Assembly: GCA_019056435.1 (NCBI GenBank)
Contig: CP077641.1
Coordinates: 1,674,001 to 1,738,000 of the forward strand
Direction: 5' to 3'
DNA length: 64,000 bases
Source: Stutzerimonas stutzeri
GTDB lineage: Bacteria; Pseudomonadota; Gammaproteobacteria; Pseudomonadales; Pseudomonadaceae
Shown: positions 1-10,183 of the stretch, one piece after another
How positions within the stretch are numbered: the first letter of the stretch is position 1
Layout: each line of letters opens with the position of its first letter
Program-made: the position numbers and the translations under genes
Notes under the pieces: generated by a model
The model's database searches: none
Told to the model about the DNA's origin: nothing
The model's input: the letters and a program-made list of their open reading frames with translations, nothing else

Positions 1-1
1 C

Positions 2-915
2 AACTACGCCTTCAAGGGTTATGAGAGCGGCGCCGTCGACTTCATGCAGAAGCCCTCGACACGCATGCCGTACGCAGCAAGGTCAGCGTTTTCGTCGACC
101 TGTACCGCAATCGCAAGCGCATGGCGCGCCAGCTCGAAGCGCTCGAGCAGAGCCGGCGCGAACAGGAAGTGCTGCTTGACGAGCTGCGTAGTACCAAGGC
201 CGAGCTGGAAGATGCAGTGCGCATGCGCGACGACTTCATGTCCATCGTCTCGCATGAGCTGAAGACGCCGCTCAACACCCTCATCCTCGAAGTACAGCTC
301 CGCAAGATGCAGCTTGGCCGTAACAATCTCGCCGCCTTCAGCGAGGACCGGCTGCGGCACATGGTCGACAAGGATGAGCGTCAGGTGCAGAGCCTGATCC
401 GCCTGATCGACGACATGCTGGACGTATCGCGGATCCGCACCGGCAAATTGTCGATCCGCCCGACACCTGTCGATCTCTGCAAGCTGACTGCCAATGTGGT
501 CGAGAATTTCGCGCCACAGATGGAAGCCAGCGGCTGCGCCCTGCTGTTCCAGCGGCCGGAGCCGGTAATCGGCGTCTGGGACGAATTCCGCATCGAGCAG
601 GTGCTGGCCAATCTGCTGACCAACGCCATGCGCTATGGCGCAGGCAAGCCCGTCCATGTCGCGCTTGGCCAGCAGGGCGAGCAGGCATGGATCGAGGTGC
701 AGGACCATGGCATCGGCATCAGCCCGAAGAGCCTGGAACGCATCTTCTGTCAGTTCGAACGCGCCGAGGGCAGCGAGAGCAGCGCGGGCCTGGGCCTGGG
801 CCTGTTTATCGCCGAGCAGATCGTCAAAGCCCATGGAGGCCGCATCGAGGTTGAAAGCGAAGAAGGGCAGGGCGCGCTGTTCCGGGTGCTGCTGCCAGTG
901 CGCCCCGAGGCCTGA
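2..915 (+). CDS. Hybrid response regulator / sensor histidine kinase, 5' partial
   Basis: Signal-transducing histidine kinase cut by the window's left edge. The first 50 bases encode the end of a receiver domain (GYESGAVDFMQKP, the alpha5-side Lys-Pro signature). A coiled-coil linker follows (from MARQLEALEQSRREQE), then a HisKA domain with the phospho-acceptor His in SHELKTPLNTL (His codon at 253-255), then an HATPase_c domain with N box NLLTNAMRYG, G1 DHGIGIS, F box and G2 GLGLGLFIAEQIV. All catalytic boxes are present. The receiver and kinase parts lie in different frames: one C appears to be missing in the CCC at 53-55, and restoring it gives KPLDTHAVRSKVSVFVDLY, the expected receiver end. 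A CheY-like fused kinase without visible membrane segments suggests a cytoplasmic relay; its input and partner are unknown. Its stop lies one base from that of the convergent HAD gene. Confidence 0.85.
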
Positions 916-916
916 T

Positions 917-1570
917 TCAGCGCCAGGCGAGCACTGGCCAGCCCCTGCCTTCGGCCTGCTCGCGCAATAGCGGGTCGGGGTTCACCACCTGCGGATGCGC
1001 CACCTGTTCGAGCAGCGGCAGGTCGTTGATCGAGTCGGAATAGAAATGCGCAGCCTCCAGCGACTCACCCTGCGCTTCGGCCCACTCACGCAGCCGCGTT
1101 ACCTTGCCCTCGCGGTAGGTCAGTACGCCACGGGTGTGACCGCTGTAAAACCCATGCTGCTCGTCCAGCTGAATCGCCAGCACACCGTCGATCCCCAGCC
1201 GTGCGGCGATCGCCTTGACCAGAAACTCTGCGGAGGCGGAAATGATGAGGATGCGGTCACCGGCCTTGCGGTGTTCGGCGACGTGGCGCATGGCATCGCT
1301 GTAGATCAGTGGCTCGATCACATTTTCCACGAAAGGCTCGACCACATGCTCGACCTCCTCAGCAGTGCGGCCCACCAGGGGCGCCAGGCTGAAAGCCATG
1401 TAGTCTTCCATCGCCAGCCGGCCAAAGGCGTACTCGGCCATCAATTCGGCATCCTTGCGCAGAAAGGACTCCCCATCCACCCAGCCGATCTTCGCCATCT
1501 CTTGCGCCCACAGGCTGGCGCAATCGCCATCGATGAGGGTTTCGTCCAGGTCAAAAATTGCCAATGCCAT
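917..1570 (-). CDS. HAD-superfamily subfamily IB hydrolase (SerB-like phosphatase)
   Basis: Predicted cytoplasmic phosphomonoesterase of the HAD-IB type. The N-terminus MALAIFDLDETLIDGD carries motif I (DxDxT), with the nucleophile and acid/base aspartates. Motif II is in RILIISAS, and the C-terminal motif III/IV region reads HFYSDSINDLPLLE, with the paired acids of the family. About 217 residues matches the usual length. I chose the ATG that puts motif I at the extreme N-terminus; an ATG one codon upstream is equally possible, and the longer open frame upstream has no family similarity. The substrate cannot be deduced; members act on phosphoserine-like or other small phosphoesters. Convergent with the histidine kinase, with essentially no gap. 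Confidence 0.85.
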   Translation of the reverse strand: MALAIFDLDETLIDGDCASLWAQEMAKIGWVDGESFLRKDAELMAEYAFGRLAMEDYMAFSLAPLVGRTAEEVEHVVEPFVENVIEPLIYSDAMRHVAEHRKAGDRILIISASAEFLVKAIAARLGIDGVLAIQLDEQHGFYSGHTRGVLTYREGKVTRLREWAEAQGESLEAAHFYSDSINDLPLLEQVAHPQVVNPDPLLREQAEGRGWPVLAWR

Positions 1571-1624
1571 CATGCCATCCCGTGAATTGCCGAAGCGTCG
1601 ATGGTAAGGCTTGCGTGACGGCCG

Positions 1625-2037
1625 TGGGGGGATAGAAATCGGTGGAAAAGCGGTCGAGTGCGCCGACCAGCAGACCGACATAGCGCCTCGACGCGGTAAC
1701 GGATCACGCCGCCGAGCAGGCTATGACGTTTGATCACTGCCGTGATCCCGCCGCTGCCCCCGGCCGCTACTTACGCTATGGATTCCGGGCGGATCGCCAC
1801 CTGCCCGTTGATCGGGCGCTGCAACAGATGTGTGGCAATGTTGGCGTTGAGCAGGTTGTTGCAGCCAACCAAACCGGCGGCAAAAGTGCTCACGGGCGCG
1901 ATGTTCAGGATTTCAGCATCGGCACTCTGGACGATCCGTCCGGCCCAGCATCATCAGTAGGATGCGGTCGGACAGGGGCAGCGCTTCATAAGTGATGAAG
2001 ATGGTTGTCAGCCCGAGCAAACTCAAGGGTGTAGTCC
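1625..2037 (-). pseudogene. Decayed C-terminal remnant of an ABC transporter ATPase
   Basis: Translating the minus strand in pieces recovers a degraded ABC ATPase of the Fe3+/phosphonate/polyamine importer type. First comes LTTIFITYEALPLSDRI, the beta-strand and H-loop region, where the usual THDQEEAL is shortened to TYEAL. After a frame change comes RIVQSADAEILNIAPVST, then FAAGLVGCNNLLNANIATH, then VAIRPESIA. A stop follows, then LLGGVIRYRVEA and, after another shift, VGLLVGALDRFS, all typical of the C-terminal TOBE-like domain. Walker A, Q-loop and signature motif are absent, so this is a 5'-truncated, multiply broken relic rather than a working gene. Unlike the single-base breaks elsewhere, it combines truncation, an internal stop and deletion. 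It fills most of the gap between the HAD gene and the T6SS island. Confidence 0.7.
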
Positions 2038-2051
2038 TCGCCGCTTGGGAC

Positions 2052-2125
2052 ATGGTAGTCAGGGCGTGGCTCACCTGCTGGCATTGGCGCCAGCTAGCTA
2101 ACCCGTCCGCCCAAGCCCTGACCAT
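2052..2125. repeat. Imperfect inverted repeat, about 17 bp arms
   Basis: Left arm 2052-2070 (atggtagtcagggcgtggc) pairs with right arm 2109-2125 (gcccaagccctgaccat) with a two-base bulge and one G-T type mismatch, around a 38-base centre. It lies directly upstream of the truncated 5' end of the ABC-ATPase remnant, so it may mark a recombination or mobile-element scar. No transposase or target duplication is visible. Nothing else recognisable was found between about 2126 and 2240. Confidence 0.5.
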
Positions 2126-2240
2126 CCCCACATATGCGGTTCATCCAGTCTGGGAGGTTGGCGGGTTGGTTGCTATCGATATGCGGCACCGGCCTGTTTC
2201 CTGTCGGTTGCAGCCAGAAGGGTTCTTGGTTCATTCGGAT

Positions 2241-2500
2241 TCATGCAGCGAAGCCAGTACCGAGCGAGAAGAAAATCACTATAAAAATTACCGAGCCGAC
2301 TCCCTCGACATGAACTCGAACGTACCTCTGCCCACCGCGAAGCCCTGAAAGACTTCATTACTTTCGCGGTGCAATTGCCGAGAGCTGAAAGCCGGCATCC
2401 CTGTAGGAAGTGGCATGGGCGAGAGATAGAACACTTCCGTACCGGATTCGCGCTCGAAGTCTCCAGCCTGGGGCAAACGGTCGTATTTATTTTCAGACAT
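2241..2500 (-). pseudogene. Truncated second copy of the T6SS immunity-candidate gene (5' part only)
   Basis: Begins MSENKYDRLPQAGDFERESG and continues through FYLSPMPLPTGMPAFSSRQL and the RGTFEFMSR segment, nearly identical to the first about 65 residues of the gene upstream at 2536-3593. The frame then stops at 2288 (MSRESAR). DNA similarity to the full copy continues for some 50 bases in another frame, encoding GSVIFIVIFF, the start of the first membrane helix, before a stop and loss of similarity near 2241. It therefore lacks both membrane segments and the whole C-terminal domain. Its order (after the complete copy, same strand) is typical of decaying duplicated immunity genes downstream of T6SS effectors. 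This copy also shows the correct bases across the place where the full copy has a frame break. Confidence 0.8.
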
Positions 2501-2535
2501 ATAGATGTTTCGCCATCGATTGCAGCGCAGGAGGC

Positions 2536-3593
2536 TTAAGCTTCGGCCGGGGCTCCTTCCGCCTGGCTGAGCTGCACCTTGAAGTAATCCAGCAGAGTTT
2601 GTCCTTTGGCGAAGGCCTTGCGGACATCGGCGCTTTGTTTCTTCAGGGCTTCGCTCGGCACGGCCCATTGTTCGAGTGGCAGGGGTTGTGACCAGTCCAG
2701 TACTTCCTTGGGGAAGCTGGCCTTGGGCCGGCGATTGACCCAGGCGGAGATATGGCAAGGCAGGTGCCAACCGCTGAAGAATTGGATGGCGAGAAAGCCG
2801 AACACATAGCGCAGGTACGAGTGTTCCGTACGGTAGACCTGCCGGCAGAGGTTGAAATAGGCCACGGTGCCTTCCTCGTACTCTTCCGGCTGCGGCTCGG
2901 GCAGGGCCGAGAGGCCTTCCTCCATATAGGCGCGAATGGCCTCCCACTCGCTGACGGCCAGGCCCAGAGTGGCGGTGGGCACGGTGACCCAGAGCACGTC
3001 GCCGGTATTGGCATCACGCAGGCCGATCATCAGGGCAAAGCTGGGGGTAACGGCGTACTGGGTGACGGTCTGGCCGACGGAGACGCAGGCGATCACCTCT
3101 TCCCAAGGGATATAGCGGGGGGCTTCGCCTTTCTTAAAGACGAAGGCCACTTCCCGGCGCTGGCGGTTGAAACGGATGGGCGGGCGGATACTGACTTGGC
3201 GGACTGCATAGAAAAAGATACTGCCGTACATCAAGACCAAGAAACCTATGAACCCCCATATGTACCAATTGGGGAGCACGAGGGTCAGAATGATTTCAAA
3301 AATCGGAGCACCTCGTTGCACATAATCAGCAACGCCCAAGCCAAAACCGACCAGGAAAAAGAAGATCACCATAAACATTACCGAGCCTATTCCCCCCCTG
3401 GACATAAATTCGAACGTACCTCTGCCCACCGCGAAGTCCAGAAAGACTTCATTGCTTTCGCGGTGCAATTGTCGTGAGCTGAAAGCCGGCATCCCTGTCG
3501 GAAGCGGCTGGGTGAGAGATAGAACACTTCCGTACCGGACTCGCGCTCGAAGTCTCCGGCCTGGGGCAATCGGTTGTATTTATTTTCAGGCAT
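2536..3593 (-). CDS. Membrane protein, DUF6708-like; candidate T6SS immunity protein (apparent frameshift)
   Basis: About 352 residues once one base is restored near 3507-3512 (cccagcc against cccatgcc in the truncated copy). Starts at MPENKYNRLPQAGDFERESG; the ATG overlaps the effector stop by 8 bases, so the two are translationally coupled. Two hydrophobic helices follow: VMFMVIFFFLVGFGLGVA and the WYIWGFIGFLVLMYGSIF stretch. A cytoplasmic domain comes next (PIRFNRQRREVAFVFKKGEA, then PRYIPWEEVIACVS), the layout I associate with DUF6708 proteins of T6SS loci. A third hydrophobic stretch (YVFGFLAIQFFSGW) is weaker. Position directly after a VasX-like membrane-active effector makes a membrane immunity role likely; this is inference from context. 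The family name is from memory and less certain than the topology. Confidence 0.65.
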
Positions 3594-6500
3594 GCAGGTG
3601 CTCCGGTTTGACTTCTACCCATCTCAAGGGGGTGCCGCTGGGCTTTATCGAGGGCTCGCCCTTGATGGACTTGGCGATAGCGGCCATCTCCAGCGGAATC
3701 CGATAGTACAGGTAGGCGTCGCTGGTCTTGAGGGGTTGGTTGGCGAGCTCCGGTTGTACGGCTAGTCGCAACATCAGCAGGCACTGCGAGCCGCACCAGT
3801 CGGCCGGCAGTTCCAGGGCCAGGGTCAGCGGCTGGGTTTTGGCGATCCGCAGGTTGTCGCTGATGATCGGGCCTACATCTTCCGGCGGGCGGCTGATCTG
3901 CGCATGCCATTCGGCCGTGAGGAGCAGAGGTTGGTTTTGCAAACTGGCCAAGGAGACGCCCGGCAGGGTCAATTGCAAGGTACGTACGGTTTCCCCGTCG
4001 CTGGCGCGCGGGGTGAGGCCCTTGTCCTCGATGACCGGGCGCAGATTGGCTTCGGCCAGGCCTTGGGCATGGGCGGGCCAATCCCAGTCTTTTCCTCCAT
4101 TCCCCAACAGCAGCCGAGCATCCAGCGTTGTTGGTCATCCAGACTGAAGTAGTTGTACAGCGCCTCGCCACCCAGTTGCAGGGCGGTGAAGGCCAGCCCC
4201 AGGGACTAAGGCGAGCCGAGAAGTTCAGGAAGCGAGCTCCGCGAGTGGCCCACGCCATGCTCAAGGTGGCAGCTCTCTGCCCAGGTAGCGCCTTGTGATA
4301 GTCCAACGCAATTCCCCCAAGCTCCCAGAAGGCCTTTCCGGTTATGGCGGCATTTACGCTGGTAGCCCCCAGGTCGCCGGACATTGCCATAAGCGCGCCG
4401 GCTTTCTCTTCGGCGGTGCCGGTGCGGAAGGCATCGGTCCACTTGCTCCAGTTATCCCAGGCAGTACCCACTGAGCCGATAAAGGCCAAGGGGGAAATTA
4501 TCACTCCCAATCCCAGCCCCAACTTCCCCAACTTTACAGCAAAGAGCATGCCTCCCTTGCCGGCGGTGCTGGCGACGGTGGCTTGCAGGGCCCTGTCCAC
4601 CATGGCGATATGAGTGCTTTGGTAGACCGACAGAGCGGCAGAGGCAACGGAAGCAAAAGTGCCCGCTACTACGACAAAGTCTTTGGCTGTTCTATTGCCC
4701 GCTACCTTTTGCCAGTTTTCCCAAGCTTCGCCGAGATTCTGCCCTTGTAGGTATACGGCCGCCAAGGGAATCCACCCGCTCTTCAGCGCTGCCATCCGAG
4801 TCCCGGCTGTGCCATATCCCCCGTGATACCTGCCCGCAGCCGCCCAATTTCCTCGTTGAGCACGCTATGCAGCGCCGGGTCGAGTTTCAGCCGAGCGCCG
4901 ACGAAGCCGGCCGGCAGAGTGCTGGTGGGCGTCAGGCTTTCCTGTAGCTGGTTGACCAGTGCGGTTCGCTGTTGGCGCACCCGGCCCAGTTGTTGGTTGA
5001 GTTGCTGTTTCTCCAGCTTGGCGGCTTGGCGCTGGGCTTCGCTAAGCAGTCGGCGCTTGCTCTGCGCCTGGGCCCGATTGCGCGCCTTGATCAGCTCATC
5101 CTCGCTTTGCAGCAATTGATTCAGCTTGACCAGGTTCAAGCGGAAAAGCTGGGCGTCCTGTTCGCTGGCCACGCTGAGCGTGGCGCCTTCCTGTTTCAGG
5201 GCGACCAGAGTACCCAGGCGATGGGCGCGGTTGGTCTGGCTGGCGAGTTTGTCCAGATGCTGGCGAAGGGCGGGGCCGTTGAGCTGGTCTTGCAGCCCCG
5301 CCAGCCAGTTTTCCAGGCGCAGGGCAATGGCCGGGATATAGGCGGCGTTGACAGCCTGGCTGGCACTGGCGGCCGCAGGGCTCAGGTTGAAGCTCCTGGT
5401 CCAATGGCTGCCCATCAGTCTCTCTACTTCCTGCAAGCGGGCCTGGGCATCCGTCAGTCCACTCTTGAAGTTGCGCAAGTCGTCGAGCCATTTGACTAGA
5501 TCGCCGGACTTCTTGCCGAGGAAGGCGCCATCCAGGCGGCCTGCGAACGCCGGCAGGATGTAATAGGGGTACTTGTGGAAGTATTCGCTGACCGCCTTCA
5601 GGCTTTCCTCGGTCCGGCACAGGTCGCGCACGCAGTTCTGCTCGGTCACCAGCGCGGCCATGAGCTGGTCGGGGTGCTCGGGGTCGAAGTACCAGGCGCT
5701 GCGGTGGAATTCGCCCTTGGTGAAAATGCTCAACCGGTCGGTGGTGATGCGATCCAGGCGGGCGGTCCAGCGCTTCAGGTGCACCCGTTCGTCTTCGAGG
5801 TATTTCTTCATTTCCTCGTGACGCACCAGATCGTGGATGCCGCGGGCGCCCCAGCCTTTGCCTTCCAGCGCCCCTTCATGCTGGTCTTCGAGCTTTTCGA
5901 TGTCGTCTTCGAGTTCGTCGTAGAGATCTTCGCCGAGGGCATCGATCATCGCCTGTTTCTTGGCTTCCATCTCCTGCTTGGCGGCGATGGTTCTCGGGTC
6001 GAGCACGACATTGCGGGTGTAGTAGCCATTGACCTTCTGGGCGACCGGCAGGCGCCGTCGCTCCCACAGCCATTTGTCGCGCGCTTCGATGTAGGCGTAG
6101 ATTTTTTCGCGCTGGGCGGGGGTGGTTTTCTTGAACAGCGCATCGCTGGCGCCGGCCTGGCGAGCGGTGTCGTCATTCGCCACCATCAGGGTTTCGATGT
6201 AGCTGCCAATGACGTACTTGAGTTCCTTGCGCTGCTGGCCCACCCAGTTGTCGATCCAGCCGACCACCTTGTCCTGTTCCTCGGCCAAGTCGCGCATCAC
6301 GCCGATGCTGTCCTTGAGCACCAGGTAGAAGTGGTCGTGCTCGTAAGCCGGTGCGAGTGCTTTCTTGATCTCGCCTAGCTGGGTGCGTCGGTACAGCGGC
6401 TGGTGTTCCCAGCAATAGTCCTTGCCTTCCTCCGGATGGGCGCCTGTCGGTTGAGCGGTTTGGGCCGGTTTTTCCGCCACCTCGGCCAGCCATTTTTCCG

Positions 6501-7020
6501 CCTGTTTGGCGGTCAGCAGGTGGGCGCCGCCTTTTTCGCAGTCGGCCTTGCCGAGGTCGACCACCTGCATGAACAGGTCGCGTTCGGCCCGGCTCTTGAG
6601 CATTTGCGAGCACTTGAACGCGGTCCACTGTACTTCCGAGAAACCGACATGCAGGGTAGCGCCGCGCGGAAAGACCAATCGTGGTTCGGCCACATTGCCG
6701 AGGCGTTTGTCCTGCGCCGCCTCGTTGCCTTTCCAGAGAAACTTGGTGACCTTGCCTTGCTCGACGCGGTATTCGTGCAGATAACCGGTGCCGTTATCGA
6801 TCACATACAGCCATCCATCCCGCAGCAACCGTATGCCCAAGGGCCGCGATTTGAGCTTGTAGGGCAGGGCCAGTTCGGCGCTGGGGTCCAGGCGTTCGAC
6901 CAAGCCATAGCGCAGCGGCAGCAGCTGCACCTTGTTCTTCATCAGGGAGCAGACGCCCATCGGGCTCTTGGCGTCGCTCCGGCTCTTATCGGTGTGATTC
7001 GGATTCTTGCTCGTGGTCAT
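3586..7020 (-). CDS. T6SS effector, VasX N-terminal / BTH_I2691-type (three apparent frameshifts)
   Basis: Large secreted toxin candidate, about 1145 residues when three single missing bases are restored (near 4796-4797 GG, 4202-4204 CCC, 4102-4105 GGGG on the coding strand). The N-terminus has the VasX-like head: KNKVQLLPLRYGLVERLDP, then LGIRLLRDGWLYVIDNGTG and EYRVEQGKVTKF. A long helical, charged middle follows (ELEDDIEKLEDQHEGALEGK and QSKRRLLSEAQRQAAKLEKQ). The C-terminal third has hydrophobic segments (VVVAGTFASVASAALSVY; GKLGLGLGVIISPLAFIGSV; LGLAFTALQL) and ends with a beta-rich tail (RWVEVKPEHLHA). Known VasX-type effectors form pores in the target inner membrane, so a membrane-disrupting role is inferred. 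The ATG abuts the DUF4123 stop (TGAATG), giving an adaptor-effector-immunity operon. The frame resumes cleanly after each break, so the gene is probably intact in the organism. Confidence 0.75.
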
Positions 7021-7908
7021 TCAGGAAGTCCTTTCCGTTTGCGTGGCGCGGACGTAGGCCAGGTCGGCGGCCTGCTCGATGCGCTCAGCGGGAACTAGCG
7101 AGGGGGAGACGAGTAGCGCGGCGATATCGGGATGAGTCTGCAGAGCGTCTTCGCCTAGCAATCCGAAAATGTTGGCATAGAGCGTGATGTCGTATTCGCT
7201 ATCGAAGCCCTTGCTGTAGGCGCTGTCGGCCAAGTCCTGCAGGTATTTCCAGCGCGCATTGCCGCGCGTGGGCCGCGCATGGTCCGGAAAGTGTTCGCTC
7301 AGATGTTCATCCAGGCGAATCAGCACGCCCCTGAAGGCAATCTCGCCCAGCCGTTCGAGCTGCTCGTCCGAGAGGGTGTAGGGCTTGTCCCGGTTGGTCT
7401 TGGCGGCCGGGCCGGGCCGTTCGAGCCAATGCCACCGCTCTTCCAGACGATCGCCCGCGAGCACTTGTTCGATCGGGCCGAACAGGGTGGCATCCCGTAT
7501 GTCCATCGACTGCTTGAGCAGCGCCTGGGCTACGGCGGGGTCGGCCAGGCGCAGCAGGACCTCTTCTCCGGAAGGATGCAGGACGCTGGTCAGCCAGCGC
7601 AGGTGGGCCAGCAGGTCATCCCGTTCTGCGTCGCTGAACAGCAGATAGCCCCACTCCTCTTCGGCCTGGGCGAGAAAGGCGGCTAGCGCCGGGTCATGCG
7701 GCCCCTGCAGGGTCATCAGGCAGGGCGATAGGTCTTTCAGTTCGGCCCAGTGAGTGTCCAGGTACAGCACCTCGAACGCTGGGTTCTCATGCCATTCATA
7801 CAGCCGTCGAGGCAGCGCCTCGACGCTGACGCCATCCAGCAGCAGATAGGACGGTTTGTTCCACGGCAGCTTCGACGGTAGGGCGTGGAGGGACAGATCA
7901 TTCTGCAC
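7021..7908 (-). CDS. DUF4123 T6SS effector chaperone/adaptor
   Basis: A 295-residue cytoplasmic adaptor. The DUF4123 fold is seen in the N-terminal half: SYLLLDGVSVEALPRRLYEW, FEVLYLDTHWAELKDLSPCL, then WGYLLFSDAERDDLLAHLRW, with the characteristic Y/L-L-D start and W-G-hydrophobic strand. DUF4123 proteins (Tec/TEC family) hold an effector and load it onto a specific VgrG. Here the gene sits between exactly those two. Start: GTG preceded at 7 bases by a perfect AGGAGG; it lies inside the 3' end of vgrG (11-base overlap), consistent with coupling. The C-terminal half (residues about 150-295) is alpha-helical and effector-specific in this family. No frame defect. Confidence 0.85.
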   Translation of the reverse strand: MQNDLSLHALPSKLPWNKPSYLLLDGVSVEALPRRLYEWHENPAFEVLYLDTHWAELKDLSPCLMTLQGPHDPALAAFLAQAEEEWGYLLFSDAERDDLLAHLRWLTSVLHPSGEEVLLRLADPAVAQALLKQSMDIRDATLFGPIEQVLAGDRLEERWHWLERPGPAAKTNRDKPYTLSDEQLERLGEIAFRGVLIRLDEHLSEHFPDHARPTRGNARWKYLQDLADSAYSKGFDSEYDITLYANIFGLLGEDALQTHPDIAALLVSPSLVPAERIEQAADLAYVRATQTERTS

Positions 7909-9993
7909 GAGCTGCCTCCTGCTTCGCCGCCTCGCAGATCGCGCATAGCGGTTGCTTCTGCAGCAGTGCCTGCCGCTGGGCGGGGATCAGCAGCGCGCCT
8001 GCCTTGTCCGCATCCGCCGCCTTCACCTGCCCCGGCAATACCGGCGCCGCACCCGACCCTTTCCCCGGACTTCCACCCGAGTTCATCTTAATCACCGGCC
8101 CGATCAGGGTGATGCCGCCGCCGTCGAGTTTGATAAAGCTGCCACCAGCCTTGAAGGTCAGTTCGCTGCCTGCTTCGAGCACCACCTTGAGGCCGCTGGA
8201 GAGGTGGATTTCGTTGCCCGCCTCGACGAACTGTCCGGTGCCGATTTTCAGGCGATGGTTGTTGCCCACGGTGAGGTGGTCGTTGGCGCGGATCTCGGTC
8301 TTGCGGTCGGCGTGGGTGGTGCGGTGTTCTTCGGCGCGGAATTCGCTGTAGCTGTTGGCTTCCACCGTGTCGTGGCGTTCATGGCCGACGCGGATCTTCT
8401 GGTCGTGTTCGATGTTCTCGTCCCAGTCGCGCTGGGCGTGGAGGTAGATCTGCTCGGCGCCCTTGCGGTCTTCGATGCGCAGTTCGTTGTAGCCGCCACC
8501 GCCGGGTGAGCTCAGGGTCTTGAATACCGTACGGGTCTTGTTTGCCGGCAGGTCATAGGGGACCTGGTGCTCCTTGTGGTACAGGCAGCCGGTCACCAAG
8601 GGTTGGTCGGGATCGCCTTCAAGGAAGGTGACCAGCACTTCCATGCCGATACGCGGGATGGCGATGCCGCCGTACTGATCGCCGGCCCAGCTCGAGCTGA
8701 CACGCAACCAGCAGCTGGTCTTGTCGTCGGCCTGGCCCTGGCGATCCCAGAAAAACTGAACCTTGACCCGGCCGTATTCATCGCAATGGATTTCCTCACC
8801 TGGCGGCCCGGTGACGACGGCGCTCTGGCTGCCGAGGATGCGCGGCTTGGGGTGGGCCAGCGGTGGACGGTAGGGGACGGCCCAGGGGTGGCCGTAAAGC
8901 GGTTGCGGTAGCCCTGGTGGAAGTCGGTGTTGGCAGAAGCCCGCTCCTCTGCCCATAGGGGCGACGGAGTCAGCGCTGGGCTGGCCGAGAGGTCGGTGAC
9001 GGATTCCTCCAGTACCTGCGGCTGCTTGCCTTCGTGGAGGACTTCTGTCAGCAGCCAGAGCTGGTTCCAGTCGCCGCGGGGATGCGCTTCGAGCGGTAGG
9101 AAGTGGCCGCTGAGCAGGAGGGGTTGATCGCTTTCACCGTCGGCCAGCTCGAAGTCGTGGCGGTGCCGTTCCAGGGTGCGCCGGGCAAGATGCTTGCCGC
9201 GCTCGCGGTCGACGAAGCGGCCAGGGTAGTCGTAATCCTCAAGGTCTGGCTGGGTGTCGCCGCGGGCAGCGGCTTCGAGTGACAGGCGAGGCTTTTCGAA
9301 GTCGTAGTCGCGTCGGGTGACTCGGTTGGTTCGGGTCTCGACGCGCACGCCGAAGCGCTTGACCACCGGCTCGTCGGCGACGAGTCCGCTGTCCTGCTGG
9401 TATGCGACCGGGGCGAGGGTCGGGAATACCGTCTGGTCGTCGCCGAACACCAGCACGTGGCCGGCTCTGCTGTGCTGGAAGTGGTAGTGAATGCCTTCTT
9501 CCTCGCACAGGCGCTGGACGAAGTGCAGGTCGGTCTCGTCGTACTGAACGCAATAGTCGCGTTCGGGATAGATCACCGGACCCAGGTCGAAACGATGACC
9601 ATCGCCGGCGAGGATTCCGTGCTCCTCGAGAACCGTGGCGATGATCTGGGGTACCGAGCGGTGCTGGAAGATGCGCTGGTTGGTGCGGTGCGCCAGGTAG
9701 GCGAGCCGGGGCACGATGGCCAGCCGGTAACGGGTCAGGCGTTTGCCCGATTCCCCCTGGGCGGTGCGATGGATTTGCCCATGAATGCCGGCACCGTCGG
9801 AGGTGAACGCAAGAAAGGCAGGGCGTTGCAGCAGGCTTTCCAGATCCAGGTCGGGACGTTCGCTGACCAGCTCCAGCTCGAAACGATAGGGCTGGCTGAT
9901 GGCTTCTCGACCGGTGAATTCGAGCACCTGGAGGTCATGTTCGAGACCTTCGATGTGCAGGGAAAAATGAGGCTGGTTGGCGGGGGCGAACAT
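7898..9993 (-). CDS. vgrG: T6SS spike protein VgrG/TssI (apparent frameshift)
   Basis: Trimeric tip of the T6SS needle, about 698 residues with one base restored in GGGG at 8885-8888. From ATG (AGGAGG just upstream): MFAPANQPHFSLHIEGLEHD, the gp27-like base with FVQRLCEEEGIHYHFQH and LVFGDDQTVFP, and then FHQGYRNRFTA, where the frame breaks. It resumes as HPWAVPYRPPLAHPKPRILG, followed by VVTGPPGEEIHCDEYGRVKV (the gp5 OB-fold signature) and the triple-beta-helix blade rich in G-N-D repeats (LTVGNNHRLKIGTGQFVEAG). The C-terminal extension beyond the blade (GQVKAADADKAGALL... with Cys-xx-Cys near the end) is short and probably docks the DUF4123/effector pair. No tss baseplate or sheath genes are in the window, so this is an orphan vgrG cluster serving a T6SS elsewhere. 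Confidence 0.9.
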
Positions 9994-10128
9994 CCGTGTT
10001 CCTCCTGGTTCCGTCCTTGGGTGCGCCAGGGCGCGCGAGGGGCTCTGATGTACCACGCGCTGACCATGGTGCGGTGCGCTGGGTCGCGCATTGCGGCGCT
10101 GCGGTTCGTATTTGCGCTACTGCTTCGC

Positions 10129-10162
10129 AAAAAAGCTCCGGCCGGGTGTGCCGGACCGGAGC
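10129..10162 (-). terminator. Rho-independent terminator after hcp
   Basis: On the minus strand GCTCCGG...CCGGAGC forms a stem closed by an inner GC-rich loop and is followed by six T. It lies 21 bases past the hcp stop and before vgrG. This allows abundant Hcp and lower VgrG-effector transcription from one promoter. Confidence 0.75.
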
Positions 10163-10183
10163 CTATGGTGCCGCGAACTCGCC

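Noticed and set aside
2052..2125. Integron attC site
   Set aside because: The size is suggestive, but the simple R'/R'' core sites and the two-part arm structure are not visible and no integrase or cassette lies nearby.
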